This document shows positions 48,413 to 57,234 of a stretch of DNA of 64,000 nucleotides, in pieces. The translations under genes and the position numbers were made by a program. The notes beneath the pieces are model-generated. The model saw only the letters and a program-made list of their open reading frames with translations. It was not told where the DNA came from and did not search any database. The stretch is from Vibrio agarilyticus (lineage in GTDB: Bacteria > Pseudomonadota > Gammaproteobacteria > Enterobacterales > Vibrionaceae), in contig NZ_JABAIK010000007.1 in NCBI RefSeq assembly GCF_012641465.1, forward strand, positions 156,296 through 220,295, given 5' to 3'. Each line of letters opens with the position of its first letter. The stretch's first letter is position 1.

Positions 48413-48946
48413 TTATTCTGCCCAGTTAGGGTTAACAAGCATTTTTTCGGGATGAACCATGCTTTGCCAGCGCCCGCTTTCTGGCGCGCACCCTCCCTCA
48501 ATAGCACCATACTCGCCAATCGAAGCGTAAGGACACAGCGGCGATAGCACATGGTGCGCCGTCATCGAAAGTCCAAGATCAAAATGCTGCGTCGCCTGTT
48601 GCGAGCCACTTAATACCACTTGTTCAGCACTCACCCCAGCTTTTTGCAGATGCTGCTTTAAGCGCTGAGCCATTTTTTTCCCCTTCACAGAAGTCCAAAC
48701 TATGGTGACGGGTTCTTGGGTAATGGTTTGCCAATGCTGATCGACGTAATCGAGCAGTTGCTCCCACGCTTGCGACTCGTGTTTAATCGTGAGCTGATAA
48801 CCATAACTAATTGGGATAACATCAAACGTTGGGCCCTGCCGCTCCGATATATGCTCGGCACACCCAACCGCACTGCTCATAAACACGGCGAATAAGAAAC
48901 GAATCACCACCGCGCGGTGCGATGCGAAGCGAATTGCGTTCATCAT
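48413..48946 (-). CDS. RcpB/CpaD-like pilus lipoprotein
   Basis: 177 residues. Lipobox SAVGCAEH gives a lipid-anchored envelope protein. The final third has PYASIGEYGAIEGGCAPE and MVHPEKMLVNP, reminiscent of the CpaD C-terminus. It lies between rcpA and tadZ, where rcpB or cpaD is found. It probably supports the secretin. Sequence similarity is weak, so naming relies largely on position. Confidence 0.7.
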   Translation of the reverse strand: MMNAIRFASHRAVVIRFLFAVFMSSAVGCAEHISERQGPTFDVIPISYGYQLTIKHESQAWEQLLDYVDQHWQTITQEPVTIVWTSVKGKKMAQRLKQHLQKAGVSAEQVVLSGSQQATQHFDLGLSMTAHHVLSPLCPYASIGEYGAIEGGCAPESGRWQSMVHPEKMLVNPNWAE

Positions 48947-50259
48947 TGTTTAAACCCTCCGGTGGCGAGCACCTCTTGCACATGAGCACTTGCCGCTTTT
49001 GGATAACCAAGTTTGATATTGAAAAAACGCTCTAGGTTGGAGCTGCGCTGCAGTGTGGGAAGTTGAATTTGCGATGGGTGTATCGGCTGAACCAGATTGA
49101 CGGTTGCGACAATAATCAGCTCCGTTTTGGTGCGCTCGGTTGAGGTATTGCGAAACAGCCCCCCTAGAACCGGAATGTCGCCGATATAGGGAATTCGGCG
49201 TAAAGTTTCCCGATCTTCTGTACTTAACAGACCACCCAAGATAAAACTTTGCCCATCACCGAGCTCTACGGTTGTGCGCGCGCGGCGAGTGCGCAGTGCG
49301 GGCAAATCGTAGTTTTCATTTTCGTACTGATTATCTAACGCACTCACCTCTGGCAGCATAGATAGCATGATTTTCTCATCACTCAGCACCTTGGCCATGA
49401 GCTCTAGACGGACGCCATATTCTCGGTATTCCACATCCGTTGCCCCGTCGATAACCGTCACGACCGGAATTTCTCCACCAGCAAGAAAACTGGCGGTCTC
49501 ACCTGAAATTACCGACAAGTTAGGCTCAGCAAGCACTTGACCAACGTTATCGTCACCAATGGCGGTGATCACCGTAATGATGTCGCTTGCGCTAAAACGG
49601 GTGAGCTGATCAACAAATACGCCGGGCTCTAATACACCAATTTCAATCCCAAACTCTTCTAAAAATCGATGCGTCACTTCGGCAATGGTCAACTTCACAT
49701 TAACTTGTTTGGTGGTGATGACATCAATGTTATTGACCAGTCCCGGAAAGCGGTAACGACGCATAAATTGCATCTCATAGATCTGATCGCCCAAGTCCCA
49801 ATTAACATTGGTGATTTCGGCCTCCATCCCGAGTAATTCACCAGCAAGACGGTAGATTTGCTCGCGTATTTCATCCGATGCAACCGTGCCACTTAACACG
49901 GCTTGCTCACCGAGGTTATAAATCGAGACATCACTGTTGGGGTAGCGCAATTGAATCTGCTGCTGGATATGGTGCAAACTTTTATTGACCACGAGCTTGC
50001 GGTTTATCAGTGTCTTGCCGTCTTTATCAAACACCATAAAGGCGGTATTACCTATGGTCCGACCAAAGAAGACCACTTTATTTTTTTCAATCACTTGGTA
50101 ATCTGCCACCTCAGGATTGGCGACAAACACCGAACCAATTTCAACTTGTGTTGCAATTGCCTTTGCATCCCCTTCCGCCAAATTAACAATTCGCGCGGCA
50201 TTGGCATAACTGGCTAGGCACATGACCCAGAGCCATCCATATTTTGCCCATCTTTTCAT
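48943..50259 (-). CDS. rcpA: Tad outer-membrane secretin RcpA (CpaC)
   Basis: 438 residues with a signal peptide (CLASYANAA near 21). A pilus-associated N domain (VANPEVADYQVIEKNKVVFFG), a BON-like part (VLSGTVASDEIREQIYRLAGE), and the secretin domain (VLAEPNLSVISGETASFLAGGEIP, then FILGGLLSTEDRETLRRIPYIG and LGGLFRNTSTERTKTELIIV). Forms the gated outer-membrane channel for the Flp fibre. Confidence 0.93.
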   Translation of the reverse strand: MKRWAKYGWLWVMCLASYANAARIVNLAEGDAKAIATQVEIGSVFVANPEVADYQVIEKNKVVFFGRTIGNTAFMVFDKDGKTLINRKLVVNKSLHHIQQQIQLRYPNSDVSIYNLGEQAVLSGTVASDEIREQIYRLAGELLGMEAEITNVNWDLGDQIYEMQFMRRYRFPGLVNNIDVITTKQVNVKLTIAEVTHRFLEEFGIEIGVLEPGVFVDQLTRFSASDIITVITAIGDDNVGQVLAEPNLSVISGETASFLAGGEIPVVTVIDGATDVEYREYGVRLELMAKVLSDEKIMLSMLPEVSALDNQYENENYDLPALRTRRARTTVELGDGQSFILGGLLSTEDRETLRRIPYIGDIPVLGGLFRNTSTERTKTELIIVATVNLVQPIHPSQIQLPTLQRSSNLERFFNIKLGYPKAASAHVQEVLATGGFKQ

Positions 50260-50282
50260 CCCTGCCCCCTAGACACGTCTGC

Positions 50283-51086
50283 TTACTTAATTTTGATTGT
50301 GTCGCCGCGGAACTCGACGATGGCGCGATAATCCGGCAGCACATCACCGGAATTGGCCTGTAAATCGCTCGCCTCTTGGCGACCTAATGATTTGTGTACT
50401 TCAAGTTGTGAGATATTTTTGGCGATGGCCAACTTTGCCACTTGACGCTGGCTCAATTCGAGAATCAAAGTCGTATAGGCAGGGTTTAACACCTCTCGCG
50501 ATGATTCATTGGGCAGTTCGGCACTGACTTGGAGTACTTTTACTGCCATAAGCACCGGAGCAATAGACACGGTTTTATACCCAGTGACGGTCTCGTCATT
50601 GGCTAAGTTTTGCTGCTCTGATGACAAAGCGACCACATCAACAAACGCGCCATGAGTAATGATTCCTCCAACCATATTGCTGGTACTGACTTCTATCGCA
50701 TAGGGCACTTTATTTTTTGCAACGATGGCTTCGATATAACCAGGATCACTAGGGGTAATAAACAATGACGGGCTAACTAAGGTACCCGCAGCAATATCTT
50801 GAATGGCAACGCTTCCTGGCGTTAAATTGAGAGGCATGCTCGGGTCAATTCCGAGTTGTAAGGCTTTAGGTTGGTCGATTTGGCGCAATTCGAAGTGGGT
50901 TTTGGAAACCACTGTGCCTCGAGAAATCCGCTCGGCTAACGCATACACCGTCACTTGAGGCACCGCTGTTTCAGCGGCTAACTCAACCAATGGCGCTTGG
51001 CTAGATTGATTAAAATAGGGCTGTGATAAGCCATAGAGACCAGCACCGATGGCGATCAAGGCCACCGGGATCAGCAATTTCATCAT
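50283..51086 (-). CDS. rcpC: Tad pilus assembly protein RcpC (CpaB)
   Basis: 267 residues with an N-terminal membrane segment, a SAF domain (RISRGTVVSKTHFELRQID, then GSVAIQDIAAGTLVSPSLF) and an RcpC/CpaB C-terminal domain. Periplasmic partner of the secretin, possibly contacting peptidoglycan. AAGGACAG precedes the ATG. Confidence 0.9.
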   Translation of the reverse strand: MMKLLIPVALIAIGAGLYGLSQPYFNQSSQAPLVELAAETAVPQVTVYALAERISRGTVVSKTHFELRQIDQPKALQLGIDPSMPLNLTPGSVAIQDIAAGTLVSPSLFITPSDPGYIEAIVAKNKVPYAIEVSTSNMVGGIITHGAFVDVVALSSEQQNLANDETVTGYKTVSIAPVLMAVKVLQVSAELPNESSREVLNPAYTTLILELSQRQVAKLAIAKNISQLEVHKSLGRQEASDLQANSGDVLPDYRAIVEFRGDTIKIK

Positions 51087-51098
51087 TATCTGTCCTTC

Positions 51099-51515
51099 TT
51101 AAAACGAAGCGACGGAAGTAACAAAACAACTTAACGCGATGGGGATACCATACGGAACACTGTTAAATTTGCAACACGGGCTTAAACGTCGATACAGTAA
51201 AAATATGAGTGCTGTTGCACAACCTGTCAAACCGATAAATGCAATCGTAGCGATATAAAATTGGCTGTCTATCATAGGAAAAAACGCCAGAAGAAGTTTA
51301 CTGTCACCAGCGCCCCAAATACGAAACCGCCACAAAGCAATCGCGATGACAAAAGTGATAAGCAGCGCGCTCCAGTGGGGAAAATCTCCACGAAAAGCAA
51401 TGATGACAAATCCGGTGAGTAAGATCGCAGCGCACAGCAGGTTGGGTATGATACGCCATCGCCAGTCATAGTAGCAGGCAATGAGCGAGAATATCATCAG
51501 CGCTGCGATCATCAT
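51099..51515 (-). CDS. tadV: Flp prepilin peptidase TadV (CpaA)
   Basis: 138 residues, four membrane segments. The two catalytic aspartates are in CYYDWRWRIIPN near 15 and GAGDSKLLLAFF near 74, the aspartyl (A24) prepilin peptidase signature. It cleaves Flp pilins and the TadE/TadF leaders. Begins nine bases after the second flp gene. Confidence 0.9.
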   Translation of the reverse strand: MMIAALMIFSLIACYYDWRWRIIPNLLCAAILLTGFVIIAFRGDFPHWSALLITFVIAIALWRFRIWGAGDSKLLLAFFPMIDSQFYIATIAFIGLTGCATALIFLLYRRLSPCCKFNSVPYGIPIALSCFVTSVASF

Positions 51516-51524
51516 TGGCGGCGA

Positions 51525-51722
51525 TCACTTCATTTTGTCTTTGATGGTTTTCATGCCTTCATCCAGTGCTTTTTCTAAATCGCCATTGGTACCAAATACA
51601 GCCGTTACAATCCCAGCAATCGCCACACCGACTAATGCATATTCAATCGCCGTAACCCCTTCACGTTGCTCAATAAAATCACGAACCAACATTTCAAATT
51701 TTACACACGTTGCAAGAAACAT
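51525..51722 (-). CDS. flp: Flp pilin, second copy
   Basis: 65 residues from ATG 51722 with AAGGAG upstream; the frame is open to 51767. The cleavage site is after Gly in REG-VTAIEY with Glu at +5, followed by the ALVGVAIAGIVTAVFG helix. From residue 12 onward it is almost identical to the first copy (Glu/Asp difference before the cut site), but the first eleven residues differ (MFLATCVKFEM). Major fibre subunit or a variant of it. Confidence 0.9.
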   Translation of the reverse strand: MFLATCVKFEMLVRDFIEQREGVTAIEYALVGVAIAGIVTAVFGTNGDLEKALDEGMKTIKDKMK

Positions 51723-51793
51723 AGTTATCTCCTTATTTTCCACTTTAAAACAATTAAATGATTTCAATTAGAATGTTAAATATTAATAGATGA

Positions 51794-51839
51794 GACTATT
51801 TTATTGTTTTTTAAATATAAAAAGAGAAATAAAATAGCC
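51794..51839 (-). terminator. AT-rich hairpin between the two flp genes
   Basis: GGCTATTTTATT and AATAAAATAGTC pair around about 22 bases rich in T and A on the minus strand. It could dampen read-through from the first flp into the rest of the locus. Too AT-rich to be a strong terminator. Confidence 0.4.
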
Positions 51840-51861
51840 ATTTCCTATTAATCTCTAGTCA

Positions 51862-52059
51862 TTATTTCATTTTATCTTTAATCGTTTTCATCCCTTCATC
51901 CAGCGCTTTTTCAAGGTCACCATTAGTGCCAAACACTGCGGTGACAATGCCTGCAATAGCAACGCCTACGAGAGCGTACTCAATCGCCGTCACACCATCG
52001 CGCTGCTCGATAAAATCACGCACCACCATTTCAGCTTTAACACACAGATTTAAAAACAT
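51862..52059 (-). CDS. flp: Flp pilin, first copy
   Basis: 65 residues, start with AAGGAG. Leader MFLNLCVKAEMVVRDFIEQRDG, then VTAIEYALVGVAIAGIV. First gene of the Tad locus, so it is likely the most highly expressed pilin. Its final 43 residues are the same as those of the second copy though many codons differ at the third base. Confidence 0.91.
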   Translation of the reverse strand: MFLNLCVKAEMVVRDFIEQRDGVTAIEYALVGVAIAGIVTAVFGTNGDLEKALDEGMKTIKDKMK

Positions 52060-52284
52060 AGAACTCTCCTTGATATTAGCTTGATTGCATAAAGACCATG
52101 TACAAGAAGAATATAGTTGCCCTAATCCATTTTAACTAGGCAGGAAAAACAGAGAGAAAAAATTAGTATTAATTTTAAATTAATTATCAGTAGGTTATTT
52201 AAATGACATATTGTAAAGCCAGAAAAATATAAGCACTCACTGGCGAGAAATTACAACTTTTCTCATACTAAGAAGGAAAGGGAT
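52060..52284. other. Upstream region of the Tad locus
   Basis: 225 AT-rich bases ending in an ERIC-like repeat. It must contain the promoter of the flp-rcp-tad operon on the minus strand, but no confident -35/-10 pair or known regulator site is visible. Confidence 0.4.
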
Positions 52285-52420
52285 TCTACCCAAACAACGT
52301 GAAGGCGCAGGTATGCGGCAAGCGCACAAAACCTCTGAGCACGTTATGAGCATAAATAGACTATGCGATGGGGTCGTGAGCGCCAAGCAACACCGCAGCA
52401 ACGTTAAGTGGGAGATTGCC
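52285..52420 (+). repeat. ERIC-like repeat, decayed
   Basis: TCTACCCAAACAACGTGAAG at the left and CAGCAACGTTAAGTGGGAG at the right; inner GCGGCAAGCGCAC and ATGCGATGGGG are changed relative to other copies. An open frame of 78 codons runs through it and is not a gene. Confidence 0.65.
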
Positions 52421-52441
52421 GATGCTGCGATATGAGTAGGA

Positions 52442-52780
52442 TTAATTGAATGGGTTGCCTGCAGGCGCTTCATCGCGCTGATTCATGCCATAGTCGCGAA
52501 TGACACCCGCAACACGCAGTCGGTAATCTTGAAACACACGCTCTCGAGCACTCATTTGCGCCAAACGATGCGCCTCAACACGTCGCCACTGAGCAATCGC
52601 CTCTTCGTCGCGCCAAAAGGATAACGAGAGCACTTTGCCCTCATTTGATAGGCTTTGAAAACGCTCTATCGAGATAAAACCATCAATTTCAGCCAATTGC
52701 GGCCGGAGTTGAGCAGCAAAATCTAAATACTGCTCGGTCATTCCTGGGGTTATAGTGACTTCGAAAATTACTGCAATCAT
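52442..52780 (-). CDS. ABM-domain protein (antibiotic biosynthesis monooxygenase fold)
   Basis: 112 residues. Ferredoxin-like ABM fold: MIAVIFEVTITPGMTEQYLD, GFISIERFQSLSNEGKVLSLSFWRDEEAIAQWR, then AHRLAQ. Members act on quinones, heme or small aldehydes, or have unknown roles. No partner enzyme is adjacent; it stands between two ERIC-like repeats. Confidence 0.82.
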   Translation of the reverse strand: MIAVIFEVTITPGMTEQYLDFAAQLRPQLAEIDGFISIERFQSLSNEGKVLSLSFWRDEEAIAQWRRVEAHRLAQMSARERVFQDYRLRVAGVIRDYGMNQRDEAPAGNPFN

Positions 52781-52866
52781 GATTGTCGCTTAATGATAAA
52801 AATTTCAGTCAGCGTTTTGCAGCAAAATTAGGTATTGGTCAAGCGTTAGCCTTCAAGTTTTTCTAA

Positions 52867-53004
52867 TATACTCAAACAACTTGGCGTTGCAGGTAGGCGG
52901 CAAACGAACGAAGCCTCTGCGCACTTCGTGACCATAGACCGACGACGTGATGAGGTTCGAGAATGCAAACCAACAACGCTGCAACTTCACGTGGGAAAGG
53001 CATC
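52867..53004 (+). repeat. ERIC-like repeat
   Basis: TATACTCAAACAACTTGGCG at the left, CTGCAACTTCACGTGGGAAA at the right, with the terminal GGGTATA eroded. Between the ABM gene and the flavoprotein gene; the remaining bases of the 270-base gap hold no gene. Confidence 0.72.
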
Positions 53005-53050
53005 GAGCCCACGCCATGGCGTTTATGTCGCACCCTTACCCCCCCACGAC

Positions 53051-54472
53051 TCAGGAATCAGATGATCCCGCCAACGGTTGCAAATTGTCTAGAACCCAAG
53101 GCATAAGTTCACTCACAGTGGGGTGAGGAAATACTGTGCGCCGCATAATTTTGTAAGAGACTTGTGATTGCATATAGGCTGCGAATATTCCAATCACTTC
53201 ATCGCCCCCAGTGCCAAATACGGTTGCGCCAACGATTTGCTCTGATTGTGCATCAACCAATATTTTCACCAACCCTTTGGTCTCCTGCTTTTCGCGAGCA
53301 CGAGCAATGCGCTCCATCGGCAGTGTCGCCATAAGAATTTCTCTATCACTTTGCCGCGCTTGTGATTCACTTAAACCCACTCGAGCTAACGGCGGGTCAA
53401 TGTACATCGCATAAATGATATGGCGCAGGCTCAATCTGCGATCTAACTCGGCAGGCTCAGGATTAATGCCCAACTGACGACTGTAGTGATCCCAAAAAAT
53501 CTCGCCATCGTTTACCGATGTGTGGGTAAATGCACCACAACCATTAATATCACCCAGCGCGTAGATGTGACTTTGCGAGCTTTGAACCCAGTCATTCACT
53601 TTGATGTAGCCATGTTCGTCACACTCAATGCCAGCGGCACCCAAATTTAGTCGGTCGCTATTTGGCACCCTCCCTGCTGCATAAAGGCAATGAGATGCGT
53701 GAAGCTGTTTTTCTTTGCCATCTTGTTGATATTCAACTAAGACCGGCAAACGGCCATGCTGACGGCTCACTTTTTTCAATTCGGCACCACAATGCAGCAT
53801 AACGCCTTCATCACTCAGCACGTCACTCGCAATCTGCGCAATATCTCTGTCCTCACGAAACATAAGCTGTGAACCGCGCTCTAAGACCGTGACTTGGCTA
53901 CCAAGACGACGAAAGATTTGCGCAAATTCCAATCCAATGTAACTGCCTCCAACAATCGCGAGATGCTCCGGTTGCACGGTAAGATCAAGCAGAGTTTCAT
54001 TGGTTAAAATGTCAACCCCATCGCGGTTTTCCAGCATAAACGGCGCGGGGCGACAGCCCGCGTTAATAATGATATCTGTTCCAGTAAGCACTGTGTCGCC
54101 CACCTGAACGGTATGGGAGTCAATAAAATGCGCTTCACCATAAAAGACATCACACAAAGAATATGCTTTGAGCGCCGATTCAATTCCTTGTGTTGCACTG
54201 GCGCGATTACGCTGCTGCGGCGCCATCACTTTAGCAAAATCCACTCGAAGTAACCCCGTGCTAAACCCAAAGTCAGCGCCTCGCCCCGCTTGATGAATTG
54301 CTCGCGCCGCTGCAACTAAGGTTTTTGTCGGAGTGCAGCCTGTGTTAACACACGTTCCACCAAATTGATTGGCTTCAATAACGGCCACCGACTTACCTGC
54401 TGCGCTTAGTCGAGGCACAACGGTAAGCGTCGCCTGCCCTGTTCCAATCCAAATAACATCGTACTGTTTCAT
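53051..54472 (-). CDS. Class I pyridine-nucleotide disulfide oxidoreductase (dihydrolipoamide dehydrogenase/mercuric reductase-like)
   Basis: 473 residues, FAD enzyme. Motifs in order: YDVIWIGTGQATLTVVPRL at the FAD site, the redox cysteines in GGTCVNTGCTPTK near 39-51, the NAD(P) site IVGGSYIGLEFAQIFRRLG near 174, the second FAD site YALGDINGCGAFTHTS, and the C-terminal PHPTVSELMPW with the active-site His. No lipoyl-enzyme partner or mer gene is nearby, so the substrate (disulfide, quinone or metal) is open. Confidence 0.87.
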   Translation of the reverse strand: MKQYDVIWIGTGQATLTVVPRLSAAGKSVAVIEANQFGGTCVNTGCTPTKTLVAAARAIHQAGRGADFGFSTGLLRVDFAKVMAPQQRNRASATQGIESALKAYSLCDVFYGEAHFIDSHTVQVGDTVLTGTDIIINAGCRPAPFMLENRDGVDILTNETLLDLTVQPEHLAIVGGSYIGLEFAQIFRRLGSQVTVLERGSQLMFREDRDIAQIASDVLSDEGVMLHCGAELKKVSRQHGRLPVLVEYQQDGKEKQLHASHCLYAAGRVPNSDRLNLGAAGIECDEHGYIKVNDWVQSSQSHIYALGDINGCGAFTHTSVNDGEIFWDHYSRQLGINPEPAELDRRLSLRHIIYAMYIDPPLARVGLSESQARQSDREILMATLPMERIARAREKQETKGLVKILVDAQSEQIVGATVFGTGGDEVIGIFAAYMQSQVSYKIMRRTVFPHPTVSELMPWVLDNLQPLAGSSDS

Positions 54473-54746
54473 GATTTCACCCCGCGGCTTTACTTGGCTA
54501 TAAGCCTAGTTGACGCACTGAGAAGTGTAAGCTCACTCTTGAATCATAAAGGGTAAATTGCAAAGTTGAACATTATGATTTTTGCGCGTTTTTGCGCATC
54601 CTTTTGCTTTATGATTCGTGTTATACCCAAACCACTTGAAAATGCAGGTAGGCAACAACCGAGTGTGAGCCACGATTCACTTCAATTGGTATGACTAATA
54701 GAGCATTAACGTATTCGTTTGATAGGTATAACTCAGGATTTTTGTT
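54473..54746. other. Intergenic region with a truncated ERIC-like repeat
   Basis: 274 bases between divergent genes. TGCGC-N6-GCGCA (54583-54598) is a small hairpin in T-rich surroundings. TATACCCAAACCACTTGAAA at 54622 starts an ERIC-like repeat that loses similarity after about 45 bases. No gene. Confidence 0.5.
54622..54666 (+). repeat. Truncated ERIC-like repeat
   Basis: Left end only: TATACCCAAACCACTTGAAA then ATGCAGGTAGGCAACAACCG. The central hairpin and right end are absent. Confidence 0.6.
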
Positions 54747-55730
54747 ATGGACTTTCTAGAAATGGACGCGCAGCGTCAGCACGCGCCTTCACGCTTACCC
54801 TTTTTTCCAATTGTCTTTTTTGCCGTCGTGATGGGCCTTAGTGGTCTGACTCTCGCTTGGAAAAGTGTGGCAGGAAACATAGCGCCCGATATCTACCAAT
54901 GGCTCGGGGCCATAACAACGGTGATCGCACTCATTGTCTGTGCACTCTACTTTCTAAAAACAGTTTTACATCGTGACGCCGTACGAGCAGAGCAGAACCA
55001 CCCAGTCATGCTCAACTTTTTTCCTGCATTTTCAATCAGCTTGCTATTACTTTCTGCGATTTGGCAAAGCACCCCATCGCTTGCCCTGCCACTTTGGGGA
55101 CTCGGCTCTGGTGTACAATTATTATTGACCCTTTATGTACTAAGCCGTTGGATATACGATCAACACTTTCAAATCACCCATGTTAATCCCGCTTGGTTTA
55201 TACCCATCGTCGGCAATATCATTGCGCCAATTACTGGAAGTCAATTGGGGTTCATTGAGTTGAGTTGGTTCTTTTTTAGTATTGGCATTGTGTTTTGGTT
55301 GGTGATACTGACTATCGTGCTCAATCGCCTCTTTTTTCATGAGCCGCTACCGCTGCCAATGACGCCGATGTTATTTATCTTATTAGCGCCACCTTCTATC
55401 GCGTTTGTCTCTTATACCAGCCTTATCGATGGCATCGATCATTTTGCTCGTGTGCTTTACTACGTGGCGCTGTTCATCGGCTTATTTTTACTGGTTAGCA
55501 TTCCCCGTTTTATTCGAGTTCCGTTTTCACTTTCATCGTGGGGATATTCGTTTCCTAGTGCAGCGCTCACTCTTGCAACCTCAAAAATGGCGACACTGAT
55601 TGCAAGCCCCTTTCTCTTGTCACTCTCATACGCGCTGCTTTTGGGTGTCACGCTATTGATTGCCCTCTTACTGATAAAAACCATAAAGGGTTTACTCAAT
55701 CACACCATCATTAGCGCAGAATCAAAATGA
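54747..55730 (+). CDS. TDT-family (TehA/SLAC1-like) transporter or anion channel
   Basis: 327 residues with about ten membrane segments, matching the tellurite-resistance/dicarboxylate (TDT) family. Characteristic parts are LPFFPIVFFAVVMGLSGLTLAW at the start and NPAWFIPIVGNIIAPITGSQLG in the middle. TehA-like proteins are gated anion channels; dicarboxylate export is known for other members. No tehB methyltransferase gene is adjacent. Confidence 0.85.
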   Translation: MDFLEMDAQRQHAPSRLPFFPIVFFAVVMGLSGLTLAWKSVAGNIAPDIYQWLGAITTVIALIVCALYFLKTVLHRDAVRAEQNHPVMLNFFPAFSISLLLLSAIWQSTPSLALPLWGLGSGVQLLLTLYVLSRWIYDQHFQITHVNPAWFIPIVGNIIAPITGSQLGFIELSWFFFSIGIVFWLVILTIVLNRLFFHEPLPLPMTPMLFILLAPPSIAFVSYTSLIDGIDHFARVLYYVALFIGLFLLVSIPRFIRVPFSLSSWGYSFPSAALTLATSKMATLIASPFLLSLSYALLLGVTLLIALLLIKTIKGLLNHTIISAESK

Positions 55731-55852
55731 TAGATGCTTCGCAATTTGTGGTGTTTAGGTAGAATTTTTATAGTTCCGAGTAGAATTGCTATGGAGAAAG
55801 CACAGTGATGAGCGTATTTTCCTAGCACTTCTTTATTACTCACCTTGTTATT

Positions 55853-57073
55853 ATGTTATTGCTCCTTGCTCTAATTTATCTTGCGTTTATTAGCCTTGGC
55901 TTACCTGACGCAGTGCTTGGCTCGTCTTGGCCTGTAATAAGCCAAGATCTTTCCACCTCACTTGATGCAGCCGGCTTTGTTGCGGTTATCGTAAGTGCAG
56001 GTACGGTGATTTCTAGCCTTGCGGCAACTCGAATCATACAACGATTTGGTACCGGAAAAGTGGTTGCCGTTAGTGTGCTAATGACGGCCGCCGCGCTACT
56101 TGGTTTCACCAGTGCCAACTATCTGTTTGTGCTCGTTCTCCTTGCTGTGCCACTCGGTTTGGGCGCAGGGGCGGTCGATGCAGCGCTCAATAATTTTGTC
56201 GCGCTGCATTACAAGTCGAAGCATATGAACTATTTGCACTCATTTTGGGGAGTCGGCGCCACAACGGGACCATTAATTATGGCAACCTATTTGGCCGTCA
56301 ATGGTGGATGGCGCGAAGGTTACGCGGTTCTCTCTGCGATTCAATTTGCGCTAGTCATCGTGCTTTTTGCCACCTTACCTCTTTGGAAAAAAGCCATTAC
56401 TCCGACAGTGAGCCAAGAAGAAGAGTCCTCTTCTACGGCGATGATTTCCAATCGAACCGCATTGAAAATCAAAGGGGTAAAACTGCAAATGTTGGTCTTT
56501 TGCTGTTACTGTTCGCTGGAAGCCGGGACGGGATTGTGGGCCGCCAGCTATCTCACCACTGAAAAAGGCATGCTTGCCAGTGACGCCGCCTTCTGGACGG
56601 CGATGTACTTCCTTGGGATCACCATCGGCCGCTTTTTGTGTGGCATGATTGCGGATCGTTTTGATGAAGCGAAAATGATCCGTTACGGCGCGGTCATCAT
56701 TTTGTTGGGCGTCATTGGCGTTTTGGCGCCACTTCCTATGGTGCTCAATCAATGGAGCTTAGTGTTGATTGGTCTGGGTTGCGCGCCTATATACCCCAAT
56801 ACCATTCATCTCACACCCAAACGCTTTGGCGCCCACGCCTCTCAAGCGGTTATCGCTCTTTCAATGGCGACCGCGTACACAGGTACGACCTTAGTGCCGC
56901 CTATGATGGGCTTTGCGCTGGACACGCTATCCTTTGCTTATTTTCCGTTCATCTTGCTACTACTCAGCGGCGTAATGCTGGCCTTATCTGAAAAACTCAA
57001 CGCTTTTGGTAGCAAAACCAATGCGGATAAAAATTCAACGAATGAAGCGCAGATGGGTGCCGAATCGATGTAA
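55853..57073 (+). CDS. Major facilitator superfamily transporter
   Basis: 406 residues, twelve predicted membrane segments. FISLGLPDAVLGSSWPVISQDL at the start, GLGAGAVDAALNNFVALHY in TM4-5, and LHSFWGVGATTGPLI afterwards are typical of the FucP/BypA-like MFS group associated with sugars. A charged loop (SQEEESSS) separates the halves. The substrate is unknown. Confidence 0.86.
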   Translation: MLLLLALIYLAFISLGLPDAVLGSSWPVISQDLSTSLDAAGFVAVIVSAGTVISSLAATRIIQRFGTGKVVAVSVLMTAAALLGFTSANYLFVLVLLAVPLGLGAGAVDAALNNFVALHYKSKHMNYLHSFWGVGATTGPLIMATYLAVNGGWREGYAVLSAIQFALVIVLFATLPLWKKAITPTVSQEEESSSTAMISNRTALKIKGVKLQMLVFCCYCSLEAGTGLWAASYLTTEKGMLASDAAFWTAMYFLGITIGRFLCGMIADRFDEAKMIRYGAVIILLGVIGVLAPLPMVLNQWSLVLIGLGCAPIYPNTIHLTPKRFGAHASQAVIALSMATAYTGTTLVPPMMGFALDTLSFAYFPFILLLLSGVMLALSEKLNAFGSKTNADKNSTNEAQMGAESM

Positions 57074-57234
57074 ACCAAACCATCATGAGTTGAATCGACA
57101 CAGTCGCGCCTAGTGACGGCTCTAGGCGCGAGCACAATGACCAGATAACGCAACCAAAGACGAACTGACCCCCAATCAAGCCTTGCTCCGTCTTGGTGTT
57201 CGTTACGCGTTATCTTGGTCACCCCTTTGCCACT

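Noticed and set aside
52237-52473. 78-codon minus-strand open frame upstream of flp
   Set aside because: Runs through a decayed ERIC-like repeat and overlaps the ABM gene end.
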